A DNA stretch of 64,000 nt from Closterium sp. NIES-65 (lineage: Eukaryota > Streptophyta > Zygnematophyceae > Desmidiales > Closteriaceae), in assembly GCA_948144175.1 (NCBI GenBank), contig CANXME010002654.1, forward strand, positions 744,001 to 808,000, read 5' to 3'. Shown in pieces: positions 20,963 to 33,000 of the stretch; positions within the stretch are counted from its first letter, which is position 1; every line of letters starts with the position of its first letter. Below the pieces are notes generated by a model. That model was not told the origin of the DNA. It searched no databases and was given only the letters and a program-made list of their open reading frames with translations. The position numbers were made by a program, and so were the translations under genes.

Positions 20963-23900
20963 CGGAGAGCTGCGAATTCCGCAGCGGTACAGAATGTGAA
21001 GGCATATTACTTGGATCCTGGACCGCCAAGCACGATCGTTTTTGCCACAATCCTAGATACTCTGGGACACGTTTCCAGCTCGTGTTGCCTTCAAACGAGC
21101 CCGCCGCATGAAGAACCGTCCCCCTATATGGGCGTTTATGAGTCCAGAGAGCTGCGAATTCCGCACCGGTACAGAATGTGAAGCCATGCTACTCGGTTCC
21201 TAGACCGCCAAGCTCGATCGTGTTTGTCACAATCCTAGATACGCTGGGACAGGTTTCCAACTTCTGTTGCCTTCAAACGAGCCCGCCGTACGAAGAACCG
21301 CCCCCCTACAGAGGCGTTCATGAGCCCGGAGAGCTGCGAAATCCGCAGCGGTACAGAATGTGGAGCAATGTTTCTTGGATCCTGGACCGCGAAGCACGAT
21401 CGTAATTGCCATAGTCAAAGATACCCTGGGACATGTTTACAGCTCCTGTTGCCTTCAAACGAGCCCGCCACACAAAGAACCGTCCCCCTATAGGGGTGTT
21501 CATGAGCCCAGAGAGCTGCAAAATCCGCAGCCGTACAGAATATGAAGCCATGTTATTCGGATTCTGGACAGCCAGGTCTGATCATGTTTGCCACAATCCT
21601 AGAAGCAATGTGATATGTTTCCAGCTCCTGCTGCCTTCAAACGAGCCCGCCGCACGAAGAACCGTCCCCCTATAGGGGCGTTCATGAGCCCGGAGGGCTG
21701 CGAATTCCGCAGCGGTACAGAATGTGAAGCCATGTTACGCCGATCCTAGACCGCCAAGCATGATCATGTTTGCCACAATCCTAGATACCCTAGGACAGGT
21801 TTACAGCTCCTGTTGCCTTCAAACGAGCCCGCCGCTCGAAGAACCGTCGCCCCATAAGGGCGTTCATGAGCCCAGAGAGCTGCGAATTCCGCAGCGGTAT
21901 AGAATGTGAAGCCATGTTACTCGGATCCTGGACCGCCAAGCACGATCGTGTTTGCCAAAATGCTAGATACCCCGGGACACGTTTTCAGCTTCTGTTGCCT
22001 TCAAACGAGCCCGCCGCATGAAGGACCGTCCCCCTAGAGGGGCGTTCATGAGCCCGGAAAGCTGCAAAATACGCAGCGGTATAGAATGTGAAGCCATGCA
22101 ATTCGGATCTTGGACCGCCAAGCTCGATCGTGTTATCCACAATCCAAGATACGCTGGGACACGTTTCCAGCTCCTTTTGCCTTCAAACGAGCCCGCCGCC
22201 CAAAGAACCATCCCCCTATAGGGGCGCTCATGAGCCCGGAAAGTTGCGAATTCCGGACCGCCAAGCTTGATCTTGCCACAATCCTAGATACCCTGGGGCA
22301 CGTTTCCAGATCCTAATGCATTCAAACGAGCCCGCTACACGAAGGACCGCCCCCCTACATGGGCGTTCATGAGCCCGAAAAGCTGCGAAATCCGCAGCGG
22401 TACAGAATGTGAAGCCATGTTACTCGGATCCTGGACCACCAAGCACGATCATGTTTGCCACAATCCCAGATACCCTGGGACACGTTTCTTGTTCCTCTTA
22501 CCTTTGAACGAGCCCGCCAAACGAAGGAACGTCGCCCCATAGGGGCGTTGATGAGCCCGAAAAGCTGCGAATTCCGCAACGGTACAGAATGTGAACCCAT
22601 GTTACTCGGATCCAAGACCGCCAAGCATGATTGTGCTGCCACAATCCTATATACCCTGGGACACGTTTCTAGGTCCTATTGCCTTCAAACGAGCCCGCCG
22701 CACGAAGGACCGTCCCCCTAGAGGGGCGTTCATGAGCCTTGAAAGCTGCGAATTCCGCAGCGGTGTAGAATGTGAAGCCATGCTACTTGGATCCTGGCCC
22801 GCAAGCTCGATCGTATTTGCCACAATCCTAGATACCCTCGGACACGTTTCCAGCTCCTCTTGCCTTCAAAAGAACCCGACGCACAAAGAACCGTCCCCCT
22901 ACAGGGGCGTTCATGAGCCCGGAAAGCTGCAAATTCCACAGCGGTACAGAATGTGAAGCCATGTTTCTCGGATCCTTGACCGCCAAGCACGATCATGTTT
23001 GCCACATTCCTAGATAACCTGTGGCACGTCTCCAGGTCTAATTTCTTCCAAACGAGCCCGCCGCACGAAGGACCGTCCCCCTACAAGGGCGTTCATGAGC
23101 CCAGAATGCTGCGAATTCTGCAACGGAATAGAATGTGAAGCCATGCTACCTAGATCCTAGACCGTCAAGCTCGATCGTGTTTGCAACAATCCTAGATACC
23201 CTGGGGCACGTTTCCAGCTCCTATTGCATTCAAACGAGCCCGCCGCATGAAGGACCGCCCCCCTACATGGGCGTTCATGAGCCCGGAAAGCTGCGAAATC
23301 CGCAGCGGTATAGAATGTGAAGCCATGCTAATCGGTTCCTGGACTGCCAAGGACGATCGTGTTTGCCACAATCCTAGATACCCTGGGACAGGTTTTCAGC
23401 TCCTCTTGCCTTCGAACGAGCCCGCCGCACGAAGGACCGTCGCCCTACAGTGTCATTCATAAGCCCACAAAGCTGCGAATTCCGCAGCGGTGTAGAGTGT
23501 GAAGCCGTGCTACTCGGATCCTGGACCACAAGCTCGATCGTATTTGCCACAATCCTGGATACCCTCGGACACGTTTCCAGCTCCTGTTGGCTTCAAAAGA
23601 GCCCGCCGCACAAAGAACCGTCCCCTCACAGGGGTGTTCATGAGCCCGAAAAGCTGCGAAATCCGCAGCGGTATAGAATGTGAAGCCATGCTAATCAGTT
23701 CCTGGACCGCCAAGCTCGATCATGTTTGCCACAATCCTAGATACCCAGGGACAGGTTTTCAGCTCCCGTTGCCTTCAAACGAGCCCTCCGCATGAAGGAC
23801 CGTCTCCCTAGAGGGGCGTTCATATGCCCGAAAAGTTGCGAATTCCCCAGCGGTGTAGAATGTGAAGCCATGTTACTCAGATCCTGGACCGCAAGCTCGA

Positions 23901-26900
23901 TCGTATTTGACACAATCCTAAATAACCTGGGGCACGTTTCCAGCTCTAATTTTTTTCAAACGAGCCTGCCGCACGAAGGACCGTCCCTCTACACGTGCGT
24001 TCTTAACCCGGAAAGCTGCGAATTCTGCAGCGGACTAGAATGTGAAGCCATGATACTCAGTTCCTGGACCGCCAAGCTCGATCGTGTTTCCAGCAATCCT
24101 AGATACCCTGCGGCACGTTTCCAGCTCTTATTGCATTCAAACAAGCCCGCCGCGTGAAGGATCGCCCCCCGACATGGGCGTTCATGAGCCTAGAAAGCTG
24201 CGAAATCCGCAGCGGTATAGAATGTGAAGCCATGCTTCTCGGTTCCTGGACCGCCAAGAACGATCCTGTTTGCCACAATCCTAGATACCCTGGGACAGGT
24301 TTTCAGCTCCTCTTGCCTTCAAGCGAGCCCGCCGCACAAAGAACCGTCCCCCTATAGGGGCGTTCATGATCCCGGAAAGCTGTGAGATCCACAGCGGTGT
24401 AGAATGTGAACCCATGTTTCTCGGATCCTGGACCGCCAAGCACGATCATGTTTGTCACAAACAAAGATACGCAAGGACAGGTTTTCAGCTCCTGTTGCCT
24501 TCAAACGAGCCCGCCACTCGAAGAACCGTCGCCTCATAGGGGCGTTCATGAGCCCGGAAAGCTGCGAATTCCGCAGCAGTATAGAATGTGAACCCATGTT
24601 ACTCGGATCCTGGACCGCCAAGCACGACCGTGTTTGCCACAATCCTAGATACCCCGGGGCACGTTTCCAGCTCCTTTTTCCTTCAAACGAGCCCCCCGAA
24701 CAAAGGATTGTCCCCCTACAGGGGCGTTCATGAGCCCGGAAAGCTGCGAATTCCGCAGCGGTATAGAATGTGAAGCCTTGCTACTCGGATCCTAGACCTC
24801 CAAGCTCGATCGTGTTTGCCACAATCCGAGATACGCTGGGACAGGTTTTCAACTCCTGTTGCCTTCAGACGAGCCCACCGCACGAAAGACTGTCCCCCTA
24901 TAGGGGCGTTTATGAGCCTAGAGAGCTGCGAGATCCGCAGCGGTGCAGAATATGGAGAATTGTATCTCAAATGCTGGACTGCCAAGCACGATCGTGATTG
25001 CCACAATCCTATATACGCAGGGACAGGTTTCCAGCTTCTGTTGCCTTCAAACGAGCCTGCCGCACAAAGGACCGTCCCCCTATAGGGGCGTTCATGAGCC
25101 CGGAGAGTTGCGAAATACGCAGCGGTGCAGAATGTGAAGCCATGTTTCTCGGATCCAGAACCGCCAAGGACGATCGTGTTTGCCACAATCCTAGATTCGC
25201 TAGGACAGGTTTCCACCTCCTGTTGCCTTCAAACGAGCCCGCCGCAGGAAGAACCGTCCCCCTATAGTGGCGTTCATGAGCCCTGAGAGCTACGAACTCC
25301 ACAGCGGTGGAGAATGTGAAGCCACGTTTCTAGGATCCTGGACCGCCAAACACGATCGTGTTTGCCACAATACTAGATACGCTGGGAGAGGTTTCCAGCT
25401 TCTATTGCCTTCCAACGAGCCCGCCGCTCAAAGAACCTTCGCCCCATAGGGGCGTTCATGAGCCCAGAGAGGTGCGAAATCCGCAGCGGTACAGAATGTG
25501 AAGCCATGTTACTCAAATCCTGGACCGCCAAGCACGATCATGTTTGCCACAATCCTAGATACACTGGGACAGGTCTTCAGCTCCTGTTGCCTTCCAACGA
25601 GCCCGCCGCACGAAGAACTGTCGCCCCATAGGGGCGTTCATGAGCCCGGAAAGCTGCGAATTCCGCAGCGGTACAGAATGTGAAGCCATATTACTCTTAT
25701 CCTGGACCGCCAAGCTCGATCTTGTTTGCCACAATCCCAGATAACGTGGGACAAGTTTTCAGCTCCACTTGCTTTCAAACGAGCCTGCCGCACGAAGGAC
25801 CGTCGCCCTACAGGGGCATTCATGAGCCCGGAAAGCTGCAAATTCCGCACTGGTACATAATGTGAACCCATGTTACTCGGATCCTGGACTGCCAAGCACG
25901 ATCGTGTTTGCCACAATCCTAGATGACCTGGAACATGTGTTCAGCTCCTCTTGCCTTCAAACGAGCCCGCCACACGAAGGACCGTCACCCGTTCATGAGC
26001 CCGGAAAGCTGCGAATTCCGGAGCGGTACAGAATGTCATCCCATGTTACTCAGATCTTGGACCGCCAAGCACGATCGTGTTTGCCACAATCCTAGATACT
26101 ATGGGACACGTTTCCAGCTCGTGTTGCCTTCAAACGAGCCCGCCGCACGAAGAACCGTCCCCCTATAGGGGCGTTTATGAGCCCGGAGAGCTGCGAATTC
26201 CGCAACGGTACAGAATGTGAAGCCATGCTACTCGGTTCCTAGACCGCCAAGCTCGATTGTGTTTGTCACAATCCTAGATACGCGGGGACAGGTTTCCAAT
26301 TTCTGTTGCCTTCAAACGAGCCCGCCGCACGAAGAACCGCCCCCATACAGAGGTGTTCATGAGCCCGGAGAGCTGCGAAATCCGCAGCGGTACAGAATGT
26401 GGAGCAATGTTTCTTGGATCCTGGACCGCGAAGCACGATCGTAATTGCCACAGTCATAGATACCCTGGGACATGTTTACAGCTCCTGTTGCCTTCAAACG
26501 AGCCCACCACACAAAGAACCGTACCCCTATAGGGGTGTTCATGAGCCTGGAGAGCTGCAAAATCCGCAGCGGTACAGAATATGAAGCCATGTTATTCGGA
26601 TTCTGGACAGCCACGCATGATCATGTTTGCCACAATCCTAGAAACAATGTGATATGTTTCCAGCTCCTGTTGCCTTCAAACGAGCCCGCCGCACGAAGAA
26701 CCGTCCCCCTATAGGGGCGTTCATGAGCCCGGAGGGCTGCGAATTCCGCAGCGTTACAGAATGTGAAGCCATGTTACGCCGATCCTAGACCGCCAAGCAC
26801 GATCATGTTTGCCACTATCCTATATACCCTAGGACAGATTTACAGCTCCTGTTGCCTTCAAACGAGCCCGCCGCTCGAAGAACCGTCGCCCCATAGGGGC

Positions 26901-28811
26901 GTTCATGAGCCTAGAGAGCTGCGTATTCCGCAGCAGTACAGAATGTGAAGCCATGTTACTCCGATCCAGGACCGCCAAGAACGAACGTGTTTACCACAAT
27001 CCTAGATACCCTGGGACAAATTTCCAGCTCCTGTTTCCTTCAATTGAGCCTGTCGCTCGAAGAACCGTCGCCCCATAGGGGCGTTCATGAGCCCGGAGAG
27101 CTGCGAATTCCGCAGCGGTATAGAATGTGAAGCCATGTTACTCGGATCCTGGACCGCCAAGCTCAATCGAGTTCGCCAAAATCCTAGATACCGCGGGGCA
27201 CGTTTCCAGCTCCTGTTTCCTTCAATCGAGCCTGCCGCTTGAAGAACCTTCGCTCCATAGGGGCGTTCATGAGCCCGGAGAGCTGCGAAATCCGCAGCGG
27301 TACTGAATGTGAAGCCATGTTACTCAAATCCTGGACCGCCAAGCTCGACCATGTTTGCCACAATCCTAGATACACTGGGACAGGTCTTCAGCTCCTGTTG
27401 CCTTCCAACGAACCCGCCGCACGAAGAACTGTCGCCCCATAGGGGCGTTCATGAGCCCGGAAAGCTGCGAATTCCGCAGCGGTACAGAATGTGAAGCCAT
27501 GTTACTCAGATCCTGGACCGCCAAGCTTGATCGTGTTTACCACAATCCTAGATACCCTGAGACACGTTTCCAGCGCCTATTGCATTCTAACAAGCCTGCC
27601 GCACGAATGACCGTCCCCCTAGATGGGCTTTCATGAGCCCGAAAAGCTGCGAAATCCGCAGCGGTGCAGAATGTGAAGCCATGCTACTCGGATCCTGGAC
27701 CGCCAAGCTTGATCGTGTTTACCACATTCCTAGATAGCCTAGGACAGGTTTCCAGCTCCTGTGACCTTGAAACGAGCCTGCCGCACAGAGGACTGTCCTC
27801 CTATAGGGGCGTTCATGAGCCCGAAGAGCTGCAAAATCAGCACCGGTGCAGAATGTGGAGGAATGTTTCTTGGATCCTGGTCAGCCAAGCTTGATTGTGT
27901 TTGCCACAATCCTAGATACGCTGGGACAGGTTTCCAGCTCATGATGCCTTCAAACTAGCCTGCTGCACGAAGAATCGTCCCCCTATAGGGGCGTTCATGA
28001 GCCCGGAGAGCTATGAAATCCGCAACGGTGCAGAACGTGAATTCATGTTTCTCGGACCGTGGACCCCCAAGGATGATCGGGTTTGCCACAATCCTAGATA
28101 CGCTGAGACAGGTTTCTAGTTTCTGTTGCTTTCAAATAAGCCCGCCGCACGAAGAACCGTCCCCCTATAGGGGCGTTCATGAGCCCGGAGAGCTGCGAAA
28201 TCTGCAGCGGTGCAGAATGTAAAGCCATGTTTCTCGGATCCTGGACCGCCAAATACGATCGTGTTTGCCACTATCCTAGATACGCAAAGACAGGGTTGCA
28301 GCTCGTGTTGCCTTCAAATGAGCCCGCCGCTTGTAGAACTGTCGCCCCATAGGAGCGTTCATGAGCCCGGAAACCTGCGAATTTTGCAGCGGTACAGAAT
28401 GTGAAGCCATGCTACTCGAATCCTGGACCGCCAAGCACAATTGTGTTTGCCAGAATCCTAGATACGCTGGGACAGGTTTCCAGCTCCTCTTGCCTTCAAA
28501 CGAGCCCGCAGCATGAAGGACTGTCCCCCTATAGGGGCGTTCATAAGCCCGGAAAGCTAGGAATTCCGCAGCGGTACAGAATGTGAAGCCATGTTACTCG
28601 GATCCTGGACAGCCAAGCACGATCGTGTTTACCACAATCCTAGATACGCTGGGACAGGTTTCCAGCTCTTGTTGCCTTCAAACGAGCCCGTCGCTCGTAG
28701 AACCGTCGCCCCATAGGGGCGTTCATGAGCCCGGAAACCTGTGAATTCTGCAGCGGTACAGAATGTGAAGCCACGCTACTCGGATCCGGGACCGCCAAGC
28801 TCGAACATGTT
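20963..28811. repeat. 182-bp satellite S1, about 43 tandem copies
   Basis: Landmarks recur every 182 bp (for example the GAAGCCATG block near 20996, 21178, 21360, 21724 and 22088), with some shortened units. Each typical unit contains GCGAATTCCGCAGCGGTAC, GATCCTGGACCGCCAAGC, CACGATCGTG, CACAATCCTAGATAC and CCCCTATAGGGG. Because 182 is not a multiple of three, short frames of about 60 codons appear once per unit; they are by-products of the repeat, not genes. Copia C is inserted at the right end of the block. Confidence 0.95.
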
Positions 28812-28816
28812 TGTCA

Positions 28817-29970
28817 TGCGGAGATAACAGCTACAACGGGAGCTAGACTGCAGGCTAGGCACGTGTGCTCTTGTGATCTCTGCGTTCTCTGATCCTTAGT
28901 CGTTTTCCTTGTGCGCACACTACTTGCTAGTTCACGGGGAAAGTTGGCAAGAGTTCTACTAGGAAAAAATCAGAACAATGGTACAATGAAGTTGGCATAG
29001 CAAGACTACATCAGAGCAAGCATTCAGGTCGGCCAACTGCCAGCGCAGCTTGGTCGACCGCGTTCCAGCACAACTTCGTTGACCGCGCTCCAGCAAGGCA
29101 AGGTCGACGGCGTGCCAACGTCGCAGGTTGATGGCGTGACAGCGTTGCTCACGCAGGACAGCAGTGCACCCTGCTTCGCAGTTGTGCGCATATGATTGGC
29201 GCGCAAGGTCTTGTCACCTGCACAGCGCACACACCACGTCAACCTCGAGCTAACGACTGCCTCTGATCCGCCACGACGACCTCGGGATACCACCACCGAG
29301 GTCGGGCTCGCCAACTTCGCCTGGGCGACCGTCGCACTCCTCCGCAGCACTTCGTCACCCAGGTAACCTGGTCGACCAGGCAACCACGTCGACCAGCAAC
29401 TCCCGTACGTGCCCGTCGACCTCCCAAGTCGACGACCACCTCCACGTCGACCTCACCAGGTCGACGACACCATCGGTCGACCTCCTCCAGGTCAACATCC
29501 CCTCTGGTCGACCAGCTCCACGTCGACCAGCACACCTGGTCGACCTGCTCCTCGTCGACCAGCACAGTCGTCGGCCGACCACCCACGTCGGCCACCCGAA
29601 GCTGGCGTCACGAAGTTGACGCCCCGCTACTCGACGCCCAACTGCTCGGCGTCCTGAGTCGAGGTCGACGTCGGCCCCTCCTTCGTCGACCACCAGGTCC
29701 AGTCGACCACTAACAGGTCGACCAGCGGTCCGTTAGCAGACTGCCGAAGTCGGCTTCCCCAAGTTGACGTCACCAAGTTGACGTCCTCCGGAGGTCGACA
29801 CCCAAGTCAACCTCCCTGAAGTCGGCGCCCGTGCAGTGGTCCCTCGTGCAGGTCGACCTCCTCGTCGACCAGCTCACCCACTGCTGAAGGCCGGCTGCTC
29901 CCCTCACACCCGACCACGAAGTCGGCTCCGCCCAAGCGAGGACGGGGCCAATACCCAACTCCCGTTGACA
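28817..29970 (-). repeat. 3' LTR of Copia C (1,154 bp)
   Basis: Ends are TG...CA on either strand (TGCGGAGATAAC ... CCCGTTGACA on +). It is nearly identical to 35354-36554. It lacks a ~30-bp duplication and an ~18-bp segment present in the right copy. Confidence 0.95.
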
Positions 29971-29984
29971 CTCCCCTGCCGCGT
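29971..29984 (-). other. Polypurine tract of Copia C
   Basis: On the minus strand CGCGGCAGGGGAG directly precedes the 3' LTR start TGTCAACGGG. The same arrangement (GCGGCAGAGGAG then TGTTAAC) is seen in Copia B at 17168-17185. Confidence 0.8.
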
Positions 29985-30084
29985 TCACGCTTGGGCCCCC
30001 AGCCCACACGGCAGTACAGCTCCGGGAATAGCCCAACACACAGCACATCGGTCACCGCACCAGCCATGCAAGAGGGCATGGCAC

Positions 30085-33000
30085 CTAGTGCTGCACGTCG
30101 TTGTCGCCGTCGCTCACGTCAGCCAAGCGCACCTGACCGATTGCGACGGAGCACCGGTTGAAGGCCGGATAGTGCAGCGCCTTCGTCAGGAAATCGGCCG
30201 GCTGCTCAGCGGTTGGGATGTACTGCAGCGAGAACTTCCCGCGCTTCACCATGTGCTGCAGCCAGGCCTGTCGCCGCTCCATGTGCTTGAGGTTGCTCGT
30301 CAACCCCATGCCCTCGGCGACCGTGATGGCCGACTTGTTGTCCACTCGCAGGACAGTCGGCTTCCTGGCGAGGAGGAAGCGAAGGCGGCGTCCCTCCTTG
30401 CCAGCTTCAGTGGCCGCCACGTACTCCGACTCGGTCGACGACAGCGTCGCGCACTTGATGCGCTGGCTCGACCAGGAGACTGCAGCCCCTCCGTAGACGA
30501 ACACGTAGCCACCCGTGCTCGTCCTGTTCTGTTTATCACCAGCGTCGTCGGCGTCCACGTAGCCGACCAGCTCCAATGACTCAGGTCCACCGCCGAACTC
30601 CAGTGCGGTGTCGCGCGTATTGGCGAGATAGGCGAGGCAGCGGTCGACCTCGCGCCAGTGCTGGTCGCTCCTCACCGTGAGGCCGCTCCCCAGCTTGCTG
30701 CAGGCGAAGGCGATGTCCGGCCTCGTCGTCGTCGCTGCGAACTGCAGCGAGCCGACCTTCTGCCGGTACTCCTCTTCTTGCCGCTCCTGTGCCTCCTCGT
30801 CATCGCACGTGAGCTCGGCGTAGGCATCGACCGAGACCGGCGTCTTCGGGGTGCGCCCGGTCTGCTCCTCGTCGATGAAGCGCCTACGAAGCTTGTCGGC
30901 GTAGCCCTGCTGGTGCAGCCACAGCTTCCCCGCCGACCTGTCGCGGACGATCTCCAGCCCGAGGTACTTCTGCACCGGCGAGATCTCACGCAGCTCGAAG
31001 GCGGCTTCAAGAAGCTCCTTCAGCTCCTTCAACATCGCGGCGCTACTGCTGGCGGCAAGTAGGTCGTCGACGTAGACCAGCACCCAGCAGGCCACTCCGT
31101 CCTTTCCGTCCTTGAAGTAGAGAGCCTTGTCGACCTGGCTCTTCTTCCACCCGGCGCCGACCAGCACGTCATTGAGCGCCAAGTACCATAGCAGCGGCGA
31201 CTGCTTTAGCCCGTATAGGCTCTTCAGCAGCTTGCACACCCGGCCGGTCCCGTCGTTGAAGTAGTCCTGCTGGGACATGTAGAGCACCCTGTCGAGCTTG
31301 CTCTGCAAGAAGGCGTTCTTCATGTCGAGCTGCATCAGGTTGAGGTTGCGGACGGCGACGATGCTGAGGAAGATCCTCAGCGTGACATAGCTGCCCACCG
31401 GCGCGAACGTCTCGTCGTAGTCGGTGCCGTACACCTGCGTGAAGCCCTTCACAACCAGCCTCGCCTTCTCGCGCTCGACGGTGTCGTCGACGTGGTACTT
31501 CGTCGTCAACACCCACCGGTTCTTCATGACGTTCACTCCCGGCGGACGTTCGACCAACTCCCACGTTCCCATGTTGAGGAGGCTGCGAATCTCCTCCTCC
31601 ATGGCGGCCTTCACCGCCGGGCTCTTCCAGCTCGCCAACGCCTCCTTCACCGTCATCGTTGAGATGTCCCAACGGTGCTCGGGGTCGCCTAGCATGTTAG
31701 GGTCGAGCTCCGGAAACTCCTCATCATCCCCAGCGTCATCGTACAGCAGGTCGTCGTCATCGTCCACGTCATACACCGTGGTGAAGGCAGCGGGGACGAA
31801 GAAGTCGGGCGGCTTCCGAAGTCGGCCCGAACGCCGTGGTCCCGACTGGGCCTCCTCGGCATCCCCTCCATCGTCAGTGTCGTCGCTGCCCTCGGCGTCC
31901 TGCTGCTCCGCAGCCGGCGTCCCAGCCGACTGCTCCACTGCGGTCGGCTTCCCAGCCGACTTCTCCCCTGTGGTCAGCTCCCCTGCCGACGGCCTGGTCA
32001 TCGACTGCTCCATGGTCGGCTTCACGGCAGCCTGCTCCCTTGTTGGCTGCTGCTCCTTTACCTGCTTCTCGACCTGCTCCTCCCCTGTCGACGTCGATTG
32101 CAATCCCACATCGACCTGCCGCTCGTCACGTCGGCCACCGGCGATGCACTTGGCCGACGCCGAAGGCGGCGTCCCACTACTCCCCTCATAGCCGGAGGCC
32201 GACACCGAGGTCAGCCCACGCAGGCCGGCCACGAGGGGAGGGGCAGGGGTCGGGGGGGGAGGGGTAGGGCGGACGTCCTCGACGTCCGTAAGAGCAAGCT
32301 CACCGACCTTGGCAAGCAGTGGCAGCGTCGCCGACGAGGTGTCAGAGGGCGGGGTGGGCGACGAGCGGCCGGACACCGACCCGTACTCCGTCTTCCACTC
32401 GGCCAGCGACAGCTCCTCGTAGAACACCACATCCGACGTGGTGACCACCCGGTTGGCGTCGACGTCGAGGAGCTCCCAGCCCTTGCTCGCCGCCGACACG
32501 CCAAGGTGCAGGCCCCACCTGGCCTTCGACTTCAGCTTCCCACTACGCTGCTGCTCAGGGACTAGGAACTGCGCCATGCAGCCCTACACCCGCGCCAGCG
32601 ACAAGTCGGGCTTCTTCCCGGTCAGCAGCTGGTACGGCGTTGTCCCCGGCGGCAGCGTCGACCTCTCAAGGCAGTTGCGGACCCAGACGGCTTGCCGCAG
32701 AGCGAGGTGCCACCAGTGGTGCTGCACACCCATGTGCAGCAGCATTGTCCACACCGACTCCACCACCGTCCTCATCTCCCGTTCCGCCATGCCGTTCTGC
32801 TGCGGGGTGTATGGGCAGGTCAGGTCATGGACGATCCCCTTGCTGTTTACGAAGTCGGTGAACTGCTTCCCGAGGAACTCCCCTCCCCTGTCTGAGCGCA
32901 GCATCAACACCGACTTCTTCGTCTGCCGCTCAGCCACCGCCAGCCACTGCACGAACGCTTGCAAGGCATCTGACTTCTTGGCGACCGGCTTCACCCACAC

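Noticed and set aside
13361-20967. Target duplication ACGGT/ACGGA around Gypsy G1
   Set aside because: The two 5-mers differ, the right LTR end is not a clear CA at the required position, and the flanks are different satellites.
20996-28586. Dozens of ~61-codon frames beginning M-K-P-C-Y
   Set aside because: They recur once per 182-bp satellite unit, overlap units in shifting frames and have no start context or domain.
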